The notes below the pieces were generated by a model, which saw only the letters and a program-made list of their open reading frames with translations, did no database searches and had not been told where the DNA came from. Positions 17,650 to 26,901 of a stretch of 54,109 nucleotides of DNA are shown one piece after another. Source of the DNA: Candidatus Uhrbacteria bacterium (lineage in GTDB: Bacteria; Patescibacteriota; Patescibacteriia; UBA9934); NCBI GenBank assembly GCA_943359345.1, contig CALRHE010000001.1, positions 65,995 through 120,103 of the forward strand, in the 5' to 3' direction. Position 1 is the stretch's first letter, and every line of letters starts with the position of its first letter. The translations under genes were made by a program, and so were the position numbers.

Positions 17650-20600
17650 TTACGGCGCGCAATAATTTAGCTGCACGTTGCTGACTTCAACCATGCCGAT
17701 ACCTGGGAACGAAATGCGGATCGGTACTTGTTGTTCAAAAACATCATCGCACACAAAATTATCTGGCCACGGCAGGAGCACATTCTCACCCTGTTCAATA
17801 AAGCCCGTGGTCTGCACCACGTCACCGTCGTTCTCGGACACAATGGTCACCGCGATCTCGACAATCGAGTCAACAATTTGATCGTACATCTCAGCCATTT
17901 CTTCGTCGGTGTCACCATTGTAAGCGTAATCAAGTCCATTAAAAGTGCTCGTCTCTCGCGGGGTGCCTGCTCTCGGCACAGTCTCAAACTCTTTCTCGTT
18001 GGTAGCAAAGCTATCCTCTCCTGTGCCGTCAGCATTATTGTAACTATTTGACGACCAGTTCTTCATGTTTTCAATCCAAGAGCCGGTGTTACTCAAGTTC
18101 GCCGTATATAACTCATAGCCAGCGGTATCTGGTATGTAGCTGTCAAAATCTTCAGCAATCTCAATTGGATCTAATGACACGATATCATCATCGGGAGCAG
18201 CGTAATTGGAATCGTCAGTTACTTCACCGTCAGACAACAGAATGGCAATGTAACGAGCGTTATCTCCAAGCGAACTGTCAGCAATATCGTCAAACATTTC
18301 TTTGGTTTCTAGCAAAGCCTCATAGGTAAATGTACCGTGACCGTCGACACCCGCTGACAAGGGATCAAACGTAAGAGCATAGGTGTAGGCCGTCAAATCA
18401 TCTTCGCCATCTGGACCCACAAAGTCAAAGGGCTCAGGACCAAAGAAAGTGCCCTCAAGCGAGGACGAGGAATCGTTGCAATAATCGCCAAAGTTGGCCG
18501 AGCTGCAGAGAATGTCATTGTTGACACCCAGTACATTACAAACAGTTTCAGGGTGATAGAAACACGTGCCCCCTACCAAGCCACGATAACCAATGGCGCC
18601 AATCTGTACATCGTCACCGAGCTTGTCATACAGCTCCTCGGCCGCGGCTGCGATGGCATCTTTTGCTACCTCAAGTCGGTTGTCTTCGCCGGCCTCGGGT
18701 AAGTCATTACTGCCAACTTCCCACTGCATGGTATAGGACAAATCGGTCACAAACAGCACATAGGTGGTTGGTAACTCGACCTCATCCAAAGACACACTAG
18801 CTGTGAGCGAGGTAGCAACACTGCAGGCTGGTACTGTCAGGGTGGCGGCGTTAGGCAACTCAGAGGTTAAATCCTCGCTATAACTGAAGAATTCAGCTAC
18901 CTCAGAAGCATCAGCACCGGGCTGATTAGTGGTCATCTGGAGCGGCACCGAGGCGTAGGTGAACGGACAAGTGCTATTACATGATTGATTGCAGCCTGGC
19001 ATGACACAAGTACCTGTTCCGCATTCGCTCGACGATAGACATGACGTACCGTTATTTTCTAGTCCGCCTCCGTTACATACGCCTACGCTCTCACACGTGT
19101 AGCTGTCTTGAATTTGACCCAAAACCGTGCAAGTACCATCAATAGTGCTGGTCGCAAAGTCATACCAGACTGGTAGGATGCTGTTGGCATCGCAATACTC
19201 ACCACCATTAATCTCGCCATCACCACAAAACTCTCCCGAAGTGACTTCATAACGACAAGCGAGCGAACAAGCCGTACAAGTTGAACCGTAAGCCGAATCG
19301 CAACCGGTCCCGTTATCTAAACCTTCGTCACACTGCTCTTCCCCCACGTATACGTAACTATCACCACAAACATTAACCTTGCACTGATCTGTGCAGGAGT
19401 CGGTACCCTCAATGTTGCCGTCATCGCACTCCTCGCCCGGATCAATAGCTCCGTCACCGCAACTACCAATTTCAGTACATTCAATATCAAACCAATCACT
19501 CTCAAAGTAATCGCAACTAGCACCCGCGTCGTCGTCGCAAGCCATCACACGCGTACTGCCTAGCGTACAAGCTACCCGATTACCCACACCGTTGCCGCCA
19601 CACACACCACCGTTACAGTCAGTATCGGAGGTACATGGCAGGTTTGCATAGCCAGCTGGAGAGGTATTAGCACACAACTTACCGTCCCAGGTGGCGTCAA
19701 CGCCGTCACACGTTTCACTCGAATCGATAGTGCCGTCGCCACAATAAGCGGCCGGTCCAGCACAGTCCCAGGCGCAAGTAGCGTTCGGGCTATCCGCGTA
19801 CACACCATTTACGTCAGCACAACTACCAGCCCCTGCCCCGTAAGCGCGTGAGTCCGCAAAGCTCATGAGAACACTCAAGCCACAGTCACAAACTTCGCCG
19901 CCGGCAAGCTTACCGTCGCCGCAATAAAAGGCCGTGTAATAAGAACAGTCATTACCACAGAACCCGTAAGTCCCATTTAATGAACCGTCATCACAATCTT
20001 CGCCGGCTTCATTATTTATTTGGATAATGCCGTCACCACAAGTTACGACTATACAGGTAGCTGAGCTGTCATCTGCATAGTTATCACAACTACTGTTACA
20101 AATCTGGCTTGAAGTCCCGGCTAAACCTTCAGGCGTGGTGCATGGTGCCGCGCTACCGCCAAGTTGGCCTAACTCACACACCTCAGCACCCCCCACTACA
20201 CCATCACCACAGCTAGTCGACAAACCGTAAATGCTCGTGCCATCGCAGAAGGCCGTAGCTTCAAAACCATTGGCTGCGGCACTCGAATTTCCGATGCTAA
20301 TGGTCACGCCATCAAGGTTATCGTCTTCGATTGGATTGACCCATGTCCCGGTGGCGTACTCAAGATCGGCATACAAGTAAGCTTGAGTGTCACCAACCGC
20401 TTTGTAATGGTAGGCGTGCGAATTAACTGGACACACGTACGTACCGGTAAGCTCGTTGACACACGTTTCAGCGTCATAAGCCTCATATCCGCTACCACCG
20501 CAAGCCACATAGTCATTGATGGGATCAGCAGATAAAGTCGTGCTGAGCGCGCCGCCTAGAATGCTATTCCAAGATTCCCAGATGCTCGAAGTCAAAGACC

Positions 20601-23600
20601 TGACAAAAGTTCCAGACGGCAGGCTTGGCACTACACCGTTAAGAGTTTTGTAGTCAATGAGAGCGCTGCGAGCGTCTGTTAGGTCAGTCAACCGACGCGT
20701 ATCACGCCGCAAATATTCACTTGGCGAGGCGCATGCAACCTCTGTCTCCACACACATAGTCACGTTGTCGACGTTAACCGCAAAAGCAAAGTTATCAACT
20801 ATCTGGTTGTAAATGTTAATAGTGTCATCGCTAGCACCGGCGTTATATGACAAAGCATAAACATTTGCGTACAGGTCGCCAGTAGCCGTCTGGTTGGGAG
20901 CCACCACATATGTAGTCCGACCGTCCTGTGCAGCCAAATAACCGTCAACTTCAGTTTGCGATACTTCGCCAGTAAAACCTTGAGACTCGTACCAGGCTTC
21001 AGGACTCAAATAGTCTTGATTGCTGACAACACGAATACCAATCGCGTCCGAGCTACCGGAAACCTCAAACAAGTACTCTTTAATAACGTTAGCTGACTCT
21101 GTAATCAGCGGACGCACCACAATTACCTCAGGCAAATCATCCTGCGGGCCAGCTTCAGCTTGGTCGCGACAATACAGGGTTGAAAAATTCATCCAACCTG
21201 AACCTTCTTCTGCTCCCAGATCACCATCAGCAGTGTCGCTCCAGGGTAGTTGGCTAAAATCTCCCGGCCAAGGATTTTCACACAGGAACGCCAAGACCGG
21301 AGCCGAGCCTGTAACTGTGTCTGCAGTCGGTAAATTAGTGACATTGTCCTCCACGGCTGCGGTTGCGATAACTGCATCCTCGCCATTTTCTCCAACCGCT
21401 GTCACAGTCGCGATCTCAGACCCAACTTCTGATTGTTCAACTGCAAATATCTGCGTCCCCTGCTCAGTCTCCCAGTTAGTCCAAGTCCAGGAATACACGC
21501 CTTCAATCGAATCAATGGCCTGTGGAATACCACCAGAACGTGATTCGGCCGTGGCCACAAATGTGTGTTGCTCTTCACCAGTAGCAAAGACATATGGTGA
21601 CTCAGTGTAAGTATCGGTAACCGTAACTGTATCCAGAGAGCAAATCTCAGGCCCAACCGTAAAACCCTGGAAGGTTGAACCATTCACACCCACCCCAAGA
21701 TCAGTCGTCACGCCGCCAGTCAGGCCATCAGTAACGTCATCGTCACCCTCAACAACCAGCTCATAACTACCGTTAGCTACCAGCAAAGCGTCTAGATGCA
21801 TTTGTACCTTGTAAGTACCGTCACCAAGCGCTGTTTGACCAAAAGAACTAATCGGTGCCACGCAGTCACCTGGTGCAGCGTTAACCTGATTACCGGTCAT
21901 TAACCACACGAGCTTATTCCATAATTTCAAGATTGGATTGCGCGGCTCAAGGGCTAGGGTTGTGTGATCGTCAGGACAAATACCGTCAGCCGTGCTAGAC
22001 AAATCCAGACGGGCATACATGCGCGGCTTACCAAGCGTAGCCCCATTCTGAGCAGCCTCATATTCAAAACTACTGAGATCCATCTCCTCAGTAAAAATTG
22101 CATACACAGCCGCGTTTTGACAGACAGCTTCACCATTAGGGAACAAGGTCAAGGTTGGACGCTCCAGACAACAATTATTGGTGCCTACACCATAAGCTGC
22201 CGGATCAGTACAGTCTTGATCTGTTTCAGCCGCACATAATAAGGACAAGGTAGCAGCAGTAGTCAGACCAGATTCAGCCTCAGTGACTTCGATAGTGGCT
22301 ACAGCTTGCTGTGTGCTTGGATCAACTTCAAACACAGCCTCGTTAGACACTGAGGCCACCTGGATTGGGTCAAGCTTACCGTCACCTGTAACCCCCGATT
22401 CGCAAGTTGCTAATTCACCTGTACCCGTCAGACCATCACCGCAGAAAGATGGGGTGGCATACAAACTTGAGGAACCCTCAAGTAAACAATCAGCCGAACA
22501 ACCATCACCGTTTAAGCTATTGCCATCATCACAAGCCTCACCGTATTCAATCCCGTTAAGGCCACAGCTACTGCCGTAAGTCACGGATGATCCTTCCCAC
22601 AAACAACTAGCGGAACACCCGTCGCCATCAGTTACATTGCCATCTTCACACTCTTCGGTAGGTAGCTCAATTGAACCATCATTACATACGGCCCCGCCTA
22701 TTTCAGACAGTGTTGGCGAGCCCTCCCACAAACATTCATTTGAACACCCATCGCCCCGGGCGGCGTTACCATCGTCACACTCTTCTCCCGCCAAAGCTGT
22801 GGGGCTGGTAACGGCCACATCACTATTACCGCAACTAACCCCAATCGCAGCCGCTCCCTCAGATAAACACCCGGCCGAACAACCATCACCATCAAGCAAA
22901 TTACCGTCATCACAATCTTCACCTGTGCCGTCAGGGGCGCGGTTAACTAGATTGTCACCACAGCCTGGAGCCTCGCTGGCCTCACGCAAGCAGCTGGCCG
23001 AACAACCATCACCATTAGCTACATTGCCATCTTCACACTCCTCACTGTAATCAATAACTCCGTCACCACAAATCGCCGTTTGTGGCCAACTCCCAGCTGC
23101 GGTACATGAAGCCGAGCAACCAGCTGAGATATCACTTAAATTAGTGTCAACCAAACCAACTTCCCAGACAGCTACACGGGTGGCAGGATTATTATCCACG
23201 TCTTCATCAGCAATCGGATCGGTCCAACCCCAGTTATAGTTGAAACCGTTCAAACGTTGGCCGGAAACCGAACATGAGTCAGCCTCGCCATAAGCTTCAC
23301 CGGTAAAGGTTTGCTGCGCACCCACTGTAGCCACGGTCACCTCAGACGGCGACAAAGTCAGTCTATCAATAGCACACACTGAAGCGTCCTCGCGCACGCG
23401 GAAAGTCCAAGAGTAGTCGCCAGCGTAATTGGTACGCGTTAAAGCTACCCCACTCGTACTGGTAATCGCTCCATCAACAATCACCCTGTAAAACTTAAGC
23501 GGGATCAAATCCACAGAATTAAAAGCAAAACCGGTGCAGCTGGCATCAGCGTCATAGGTACAAGTGACCGTAGTGCCTGCCACGCTTTGTAAGTTCGAAC

Positions 23601-26600
23601 ACAGTTCATTATCGCAAACGTACAGCTGAATGGCGCCAGCGGCCTCAAGACTATTTTTCTCCATGGCTGTATTAAAGCTCGCGCCCACCTCAGCATTCAC
23701 GCAAGCCTCAGTACAGGTAGGCCAAGAGTTGGTAATGTAGGGGTCTGAAAAATTAACCGTCAACGCAGCCTGTGCTTGCAAGCCGCTGTCAGTTTCTGTG
23801 ACAATTACTTCCGTCTCACCTTCAGCTAGGGCTCCAATGAAGGCACACAAACTGTCACCGGCCGTACAGGTTGCGTCATAACCGTCTTCACTTGGAATAT
23901 CAACCACGCGCGCATAGCTTGGGTCCACCGACCAACTCCAATGAAAGTCAGGATTTTGCAAAACAGTACAACCATTAATCGGCACGGCCGTAAAAGCTTG
24001 TGTACCGTTCAATTCACGAATAGTGGCTGCGTCAGGCGTAATGACAACATTTTCAAGCTGACACAAGCTGGCGTCGGCACGCGTGGTAAAGGTCCAAACA
24101 CTTGGATTAGCCAGAGGTACACCTTCACTAGATAAAATCGACTCAAACGCAGTGACCTGATAAACCGTACTAATCTTCAAGCTTGTGGCTGGATAAAAGA
24201 GTACGTTAGTTGAGGTTGTCAGGTACTCACCGGCCACGGGGCTGGTTTGATCGCAGGGATTATTGCCGCTACCCAAACACTCTTCAAGCACAAGGTTATT
24301 TAAAGTGGCTTCGTTCATGGGCAACGTGAAGTCCACAAACACTGCAGCGTTCACACACACGCCAGGGCCGTTGTCGAAATCATCATTCGGAACACCTGAC
24401 ACAGCCGTATCTGAGCACTCAAAAACTATTTCCGGTGCAGTTGGTATCAGACCACTCGAAAAACTCCAGGCGTAAGCAGCTAGTTCACCCGCCGCTGACA
24501 CAACTCCGTCAGCTGAGACTTCAAGATTAGTAGAATTACTGGCAGTGCCCGCGGAGTTACTTGCTAGCACCGCACCGGTCATAGCACCGTCTGGCACCAC
24601 CACACTAATCTCAGCCTCTGACCAAGATTGGATATCACCAATTACAGCTGGGGTGAAGGTTACGCTGCCTTGGCTGTCACCAAAATTATCTCCATACAGC
24701 GTGACCGCATCCCCGGCCACGGCCTGGGCCGGATCAATTGCACATAAACCAGGGGTCGGAGATTCATCCGTCAGTGTAAAGGTCGAAGGGTTGGATTCAT
24801 TGCCATTGGCCACTAAAATCAAGTTGTATGATCCTAATTCGCCAAGTCCTTTAGGCACAATCACAATCACCTCTTGGTATGACCAAAAATCATCGGCACA
24901 GGCGGCTGGGAAACTGTCTGTGTCAGCCAAAACTCGCTCACCCGAGGCCTGGTCCTCAAACCACACCGTACCCACACCACTACCAAAGTTGGTTCCGGAT
25001 AACGTTATATATTGACCCTCACCACCAGAACTCGGGGTTAGGCTAGAGATAAACGGCACAGCGGCAACCTGCGAGGTTACCGTAAAAGCAATCGCGTTCG
25101 AGACGATGCTGTCCACACTTATCGCTACACCATATTGTCCGTCACTCATCGACGGCACCGTGACCTCGGCCGCAGTGGCTGACCAACTGTTATAGCTACC
25201 GGCCTCAAGGGTGTCGAAAGTGATTATCGAGGAGCCGCGCTCGTCTCCAAAACTCACGCCCGTAATCGTCACCGCGTCGTTAATCGCACCGACACTAGGA
25301 TCGATGTCACACAAGCCCGGATGATTAACGTCGTTAACATCAAAATCAGCGATTAAGAGGCCGTTATCATCAAAGGTTGATTCGACCCCACCCGTGGCCG
25401 TGGTCACGGTAATCGGTCCATCAACTGCGCCCTCAGGTACTACAACAATGATCTGGGTATTGCTCCAGGCGTCAGTACAGCTAGCCAGTTCAGCCGTGAT
25501 GGTGCCGGCAGCACTCGTAAACAAAACCGTACCTGCCAGACTGCCGAAATTCTCTCCTTGGATAGTTACCCAGGTGCCGGGTGCACCATCCGGTGGCGTA
25601 ATCGATTCGATCACGGGCAACGAGGTACAAATACCGCCTTCACACATGCCGCTTGAACACTCGTCGTTGGCGTTACATGACGAGCCATCACAGGCGCCAC
25701 AATAATCTGGGCTGGCACTGTCGCCGCCACAGTCTGGACCAGTCTCAAGTCCATCCGTGACACCGTTGAAACAGGTAGGCGGCCGCATCTCAACCGTGAT
25801 CGAATCTTCATCAGCATTACCAGCGATGTCAATGACAGTGGCCGTTAATTTATACGAGCTACCGTTCAATAACCCAGCCGTATCCCACACGCTATTGATC
25901 AAGACATTGGTCAAATCTTCACCACTGGCCGGAACTGAATCAAAAATCAAATCGCTAACGGCAAAATCAGCTACTGAAACTTGAGCATCGTCGGTGGCAC
26001 TCACCTGGACATCTACCAACGACTCACTCGGGACTCCGGCTCCGTCATCTGGCAACTCCATGTGAGCCACTGGGTCTTCAGTATCTATAAGCGTACCGGT
26101 CGTGAAGGCTGAAGCACATAAGCTGTTTGCACATGACAACACTGTGCCCATCGAACTCTTGACATCAGTATTGACTGTCACGTTTACGAGAGCATTCTCA
26201 TCAAAACAGCCGCGGTCGGAATCTGGGTCTGGACACGGCGTGGCTGGTACAAAAGATACCCGGCTACCACTCACAGTCAGCTCACCTGGAATTTCAACTC
26301 CCCCGTTATCGTAAATAAACTTAATATTCTCGCTTGTAACCGTGCTAGCATCAAGGGTTTTACTAAAGGTAATCTGGGGTACAACGTTGCGAATCAACAC
26401 CTGTCCCGCTGGTTTGTGCAAGGTGATAGAAAAGACACTGGCTGAGCCACCGCCTAAACCGCCGTCAGCCACGTCATCAAAACTTGATCCACCTGCGTCG
26501 TCGCTCGTGGCGTTTATGAGAGCTTCGAGCACCAGCTGAGTAATCCCGAACGAGGCCAAAATTATAAACAGGCCCACACCGGCGTTGATAATCAAACGCT

Positions 26601-26892
26601 TGGCGCGCGTAACTCTGTCTTCATTCCCGCCAGCAGTCATCCACAAAAAGCCGCCATAAATGAGGATGATCATGGCGATCATGCCGAGGATACCTAGGCC
26701 CCCCCGAATAATCTTAGCTACGATGATGGTCGGATCTTGCGCACTCAAACCCGCCGCTGTACCCACCGTATCCAGACCTTCAACGCTCACGTCAGCTGAC
26801 TGTGCCAGCAGCTCCGGCGCCGCAACGCTAAACGCGAGCGTCAGGGCAAGCGCTAGAGCCAAGAAAATTTGTGTAAAAACTGACGATTTCAT
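17650..26892 (-). CDS. giant (3080-aa) surface protein: VirB2/TrbC-like N-terminus, IPT/TIG and SbsA-like Ig regions, DUF4215-like Cys-rich repeats, VWA-like domain
   Basis: Signal peptide plus two TMs (GGLGILGMIAMIILIYGGFLWMTAGGNEDRVTRAKRLIINAGVGLFIILASFGITQLVLEALI); IPT-like PDGAPGTWVTIQGENFGSLAGTVLF; CGDGVIDYSEECEDGNVANGDGCSASC repeats; VLFVTDLSYTMQW (MIDAS-like). Confidence 0.85.
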   Translation of the reverse strand: MKSSVFTQIFLALALALTLAFSVAAPELLAQSADVSVEGLDTVGTAAGLSAQDPTIIVAKIIRGGLGILGMIAMIILIYGGFLWMTAGGNEDRVTRAKRLIINAGVGLFIILASFGITQLVLEALINATSDDAGGSSFDDVADGGLGGGSASVFSITLHKPAGQVLIRNVVPQITFSKTLDASTVTSENIKFIYDNGGVEIPGELTVSGSRVSFVPATPCPDPDSDRGCFDENALVNVTVNTDVKSSMGTVLSCANSLCASAFTTGTLIDTEDPVAHMELPDDGAGVPSESLVDVQVSATDDAQVSVADFAVSDLIFDSVPASGEDLTNVLINSVWDTAGLLNGSSYKLTATVIDIAGNADEDSITVEMRPPTCFNGVTDGLETGPDCGGDSASPDYCGACDGSSCNANDECSSGMCEGGICTSLPVIESITPPDGAPGTWVTIQGENFGSLAGTVLFTSAAGTITAELASCTDAWSNTQIIVVVPEGAVDGPITVTTATGGVESTFDDNGLLIADFDVNDVNHPGLCDIDPSVGAINDAVTITGVSFGDERGSSIITFDTLEAGSYNSWSATAAEVTVPSMSDGQYGVAISVDSIVSNAIAFTVTSQVAAVPFISSLTPSSGGEGQYITLSGTNFGSGVGTVWFEDQASGERVLADTDSFPAACADDFWSYQEVIVIVPKGLGELGSYNLILVANGNESNPSTFTLTDESPTPGLCAIDPAQAVAGDAVTLYGDNFGDSQGSVTFTPAVIGDIQSWSEAEISVVVPDGAMTGAVLASNSAGTASNSTNLEVSADGVVSAAGELAAYAWSFSSGLIPTAPEIVFECSDTAVSGVPNDDFDNGPGVCVNAAVFVDFTLPMNEATLNNLVLEECLGSGNNPCDQTSPVAGEYLTTSTNVLFYPATSLKISTVYQVTAFESILSSEGVPLANPSVWTFTTRADASLCQLENVVITPDAATIRELNGTQAFTAVPINGCTVLQNPDFHWSWSVDPSYARVVDIPSEDGYDATCTAGDSLCAFIGALAEGETEVIVTETDSGLQAQAALTVNFSDPYITNSWPTCTEACVNAEVGASFNTAMEKNSLEAAGAIQLYVCDNELCSNLQSVAGTTVTCTYDADASCTGFAFNSVDLIPLKFYRVIVDGAITSTSGVALTRTNYAGDYSWTFRVREDASVCAIDRLTLSPSEVTVATVGAQQTFTGEAYGEADSCSVSGQRLNGFNYNWGWTDPIADEDVDNNPATRVAVWEVGLVDTNLSDISAGCSASCTAAGSWPQTAICGDGVIDYSEECEDGNVANGDGCSASCLREASEAPGCGDNLVNRAPDGTGEDCDDGNLLDGDGCSAGCLSEGAAAIGVSCGNSDVAVTSPTALAGEECDDGNAARGDGCSNECLWEGSPTLSEIGGAVCNDGSIELPTEECEDGNVTDGDGCSASCLWEGSSVTYGSSCGLNGIEYGEACDDGNSLNGDGCSADCLLEGSSSLYATPSFCGDGLTGTGELATCESGVTGDGKLDPIQVASVSNEAVFEVDPSTQQAVATIEVTEAESGLTTAATLSLLCAAETDQDCTDPAAYGVGTNNCCLERPTLTLFPNGEAVCQNAAVYAIFTEEMDLSSFEYEAAQNGATLGKPRMYARLDLSSTADGICPDDHTTLALEPRNPILKLWNKLVWLMTGNQVNAAPGDCVAPISSFGQTALGDGTYKVQMHLDALLVANGSYELVVEGDDDVTDGLTGGVTTDLGVGVNGSTFQGFTVGPEICSLDTVTVTDTYTESPYVFATGEEQHTFVATAESRSGGIPQAIDSIEGVYSWTWTNWETEQGTQIFAVEQSEVGSEIATVTAVGENGEDAVIATAAVEDNVTNLPTADTVTGSAPVLAFLCENPWPGDFSQLPWSDTADGDLGAEEGSGWMNFSTLYCRDQAEAGPQDDLPEVIVVRPLITESANVIKEYLFEVSGSSDAIGIRVVSNQDYLSPEAWYESQGFTGEVSQTEVDGYLAAQDGRTTYVVAPNQTATGDLYANVYALSYNAGASDDTINIYNQIVDNFAFAVNVDNVTMCVETEVACASPSEYLRRDTRRLTDLTDARSALIDYKTLNGVVPSLPSGTFVRSLTSSIWESWNSILGGALSTTLSADPINDYVACGGSGYEAYDAETCVNELTGTYVCPVNSHAYHYKAVGDTQAYLYADLEYATGTWVNPIEDDNLDGVTISIGNSSAAANGFEATAFCDGTSIYGLSTSCGDGVVGGAEVCELGQLGGSAAPCTTPEGLAGTSSQICNSSCDNYADDSSATCIVVTCGDGIIQINNEAGEDCDDGSLNGTYGFCGNDCSYYTAFYCGDGKLAGGEVCDCGLSVLMSFADSRAYGAGAGSCADVNGVYADSPNATCAWDCAGPAAYCGDGTIDSSETCDGVDATWDGKLCANTSPAGYANLPCTSDTDCNGGVCGGNGVGNRVACTLGSTRVMACDDDAGASCDYFESDWFDIECTEIGSCGDGAIDPGEECDDGNIEGTDSCTDQCKVNVCGDSYVYVGEEQCDEGLDNGTGCDSAYGSTCTACSLACRYEVTSGEFCGDGEINGGEYCDANSILPVWYDFATSTIDGTCTVLGQIQDSYTCESVGVCNGGGLENNGTSCLSSSECGTGTCVMPGCNQSCNSTCPFTYASVPLQMTTNQPGADASEVAEFFSYSEDLTSELPNAATLTVPACSVATSLTASVSLDEVELPTTYVLFVTDLSYTMQWEVGSNDLPEAGEDNRLEVAKDAIAAAAEELYDKLGDDVQIGAIGYRGLVGGTCFYHPETVCNVLGVNNDILCSSANFGDYCNDSSSSLEGTFFGPEPFDFVGPDGEDDLTAYTYALTFDPLSAGVDGHGTFTYEALLETKEMFDDIADSSLGDNARYIAILLSDGEVTDDSNYAAPDDDIVSLDPIEIAEDFDSYIPDTAGYELYTANLSNTGSWIENMKNWSSNSYNNADGTGEDSFATNEKEFETVPRAGTPRETSTFNGLDYAYNGDTDEEMAEMYDQIVDSIVEIAVTIVSENDGDVVQTTGFIEQGENVLLPWPDNFVCDDVFEQQVPIRISFPGIGMVEVSNVQLNYCAP

Positions 26893-26901
26893 GTGCCAAG
26901 A

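Noticed and set aside
18900-23080. Recurrent ttaccatcatcacaatcttc-like words suggesting a CRISPR or tandem array
   Set aside because: They are coding repeats (DUF4215-like CDDGN/GDGCS units) in frame inside the 3080-aa ORF, with divergent spacing and sequence.
20304-25984. Many plus- and minus-frame ORFs inside the giant gene
   Set aside because: Shadow ORFs of a long, GC-balanced coding region; no independent SD, promoter or domain signal seen.
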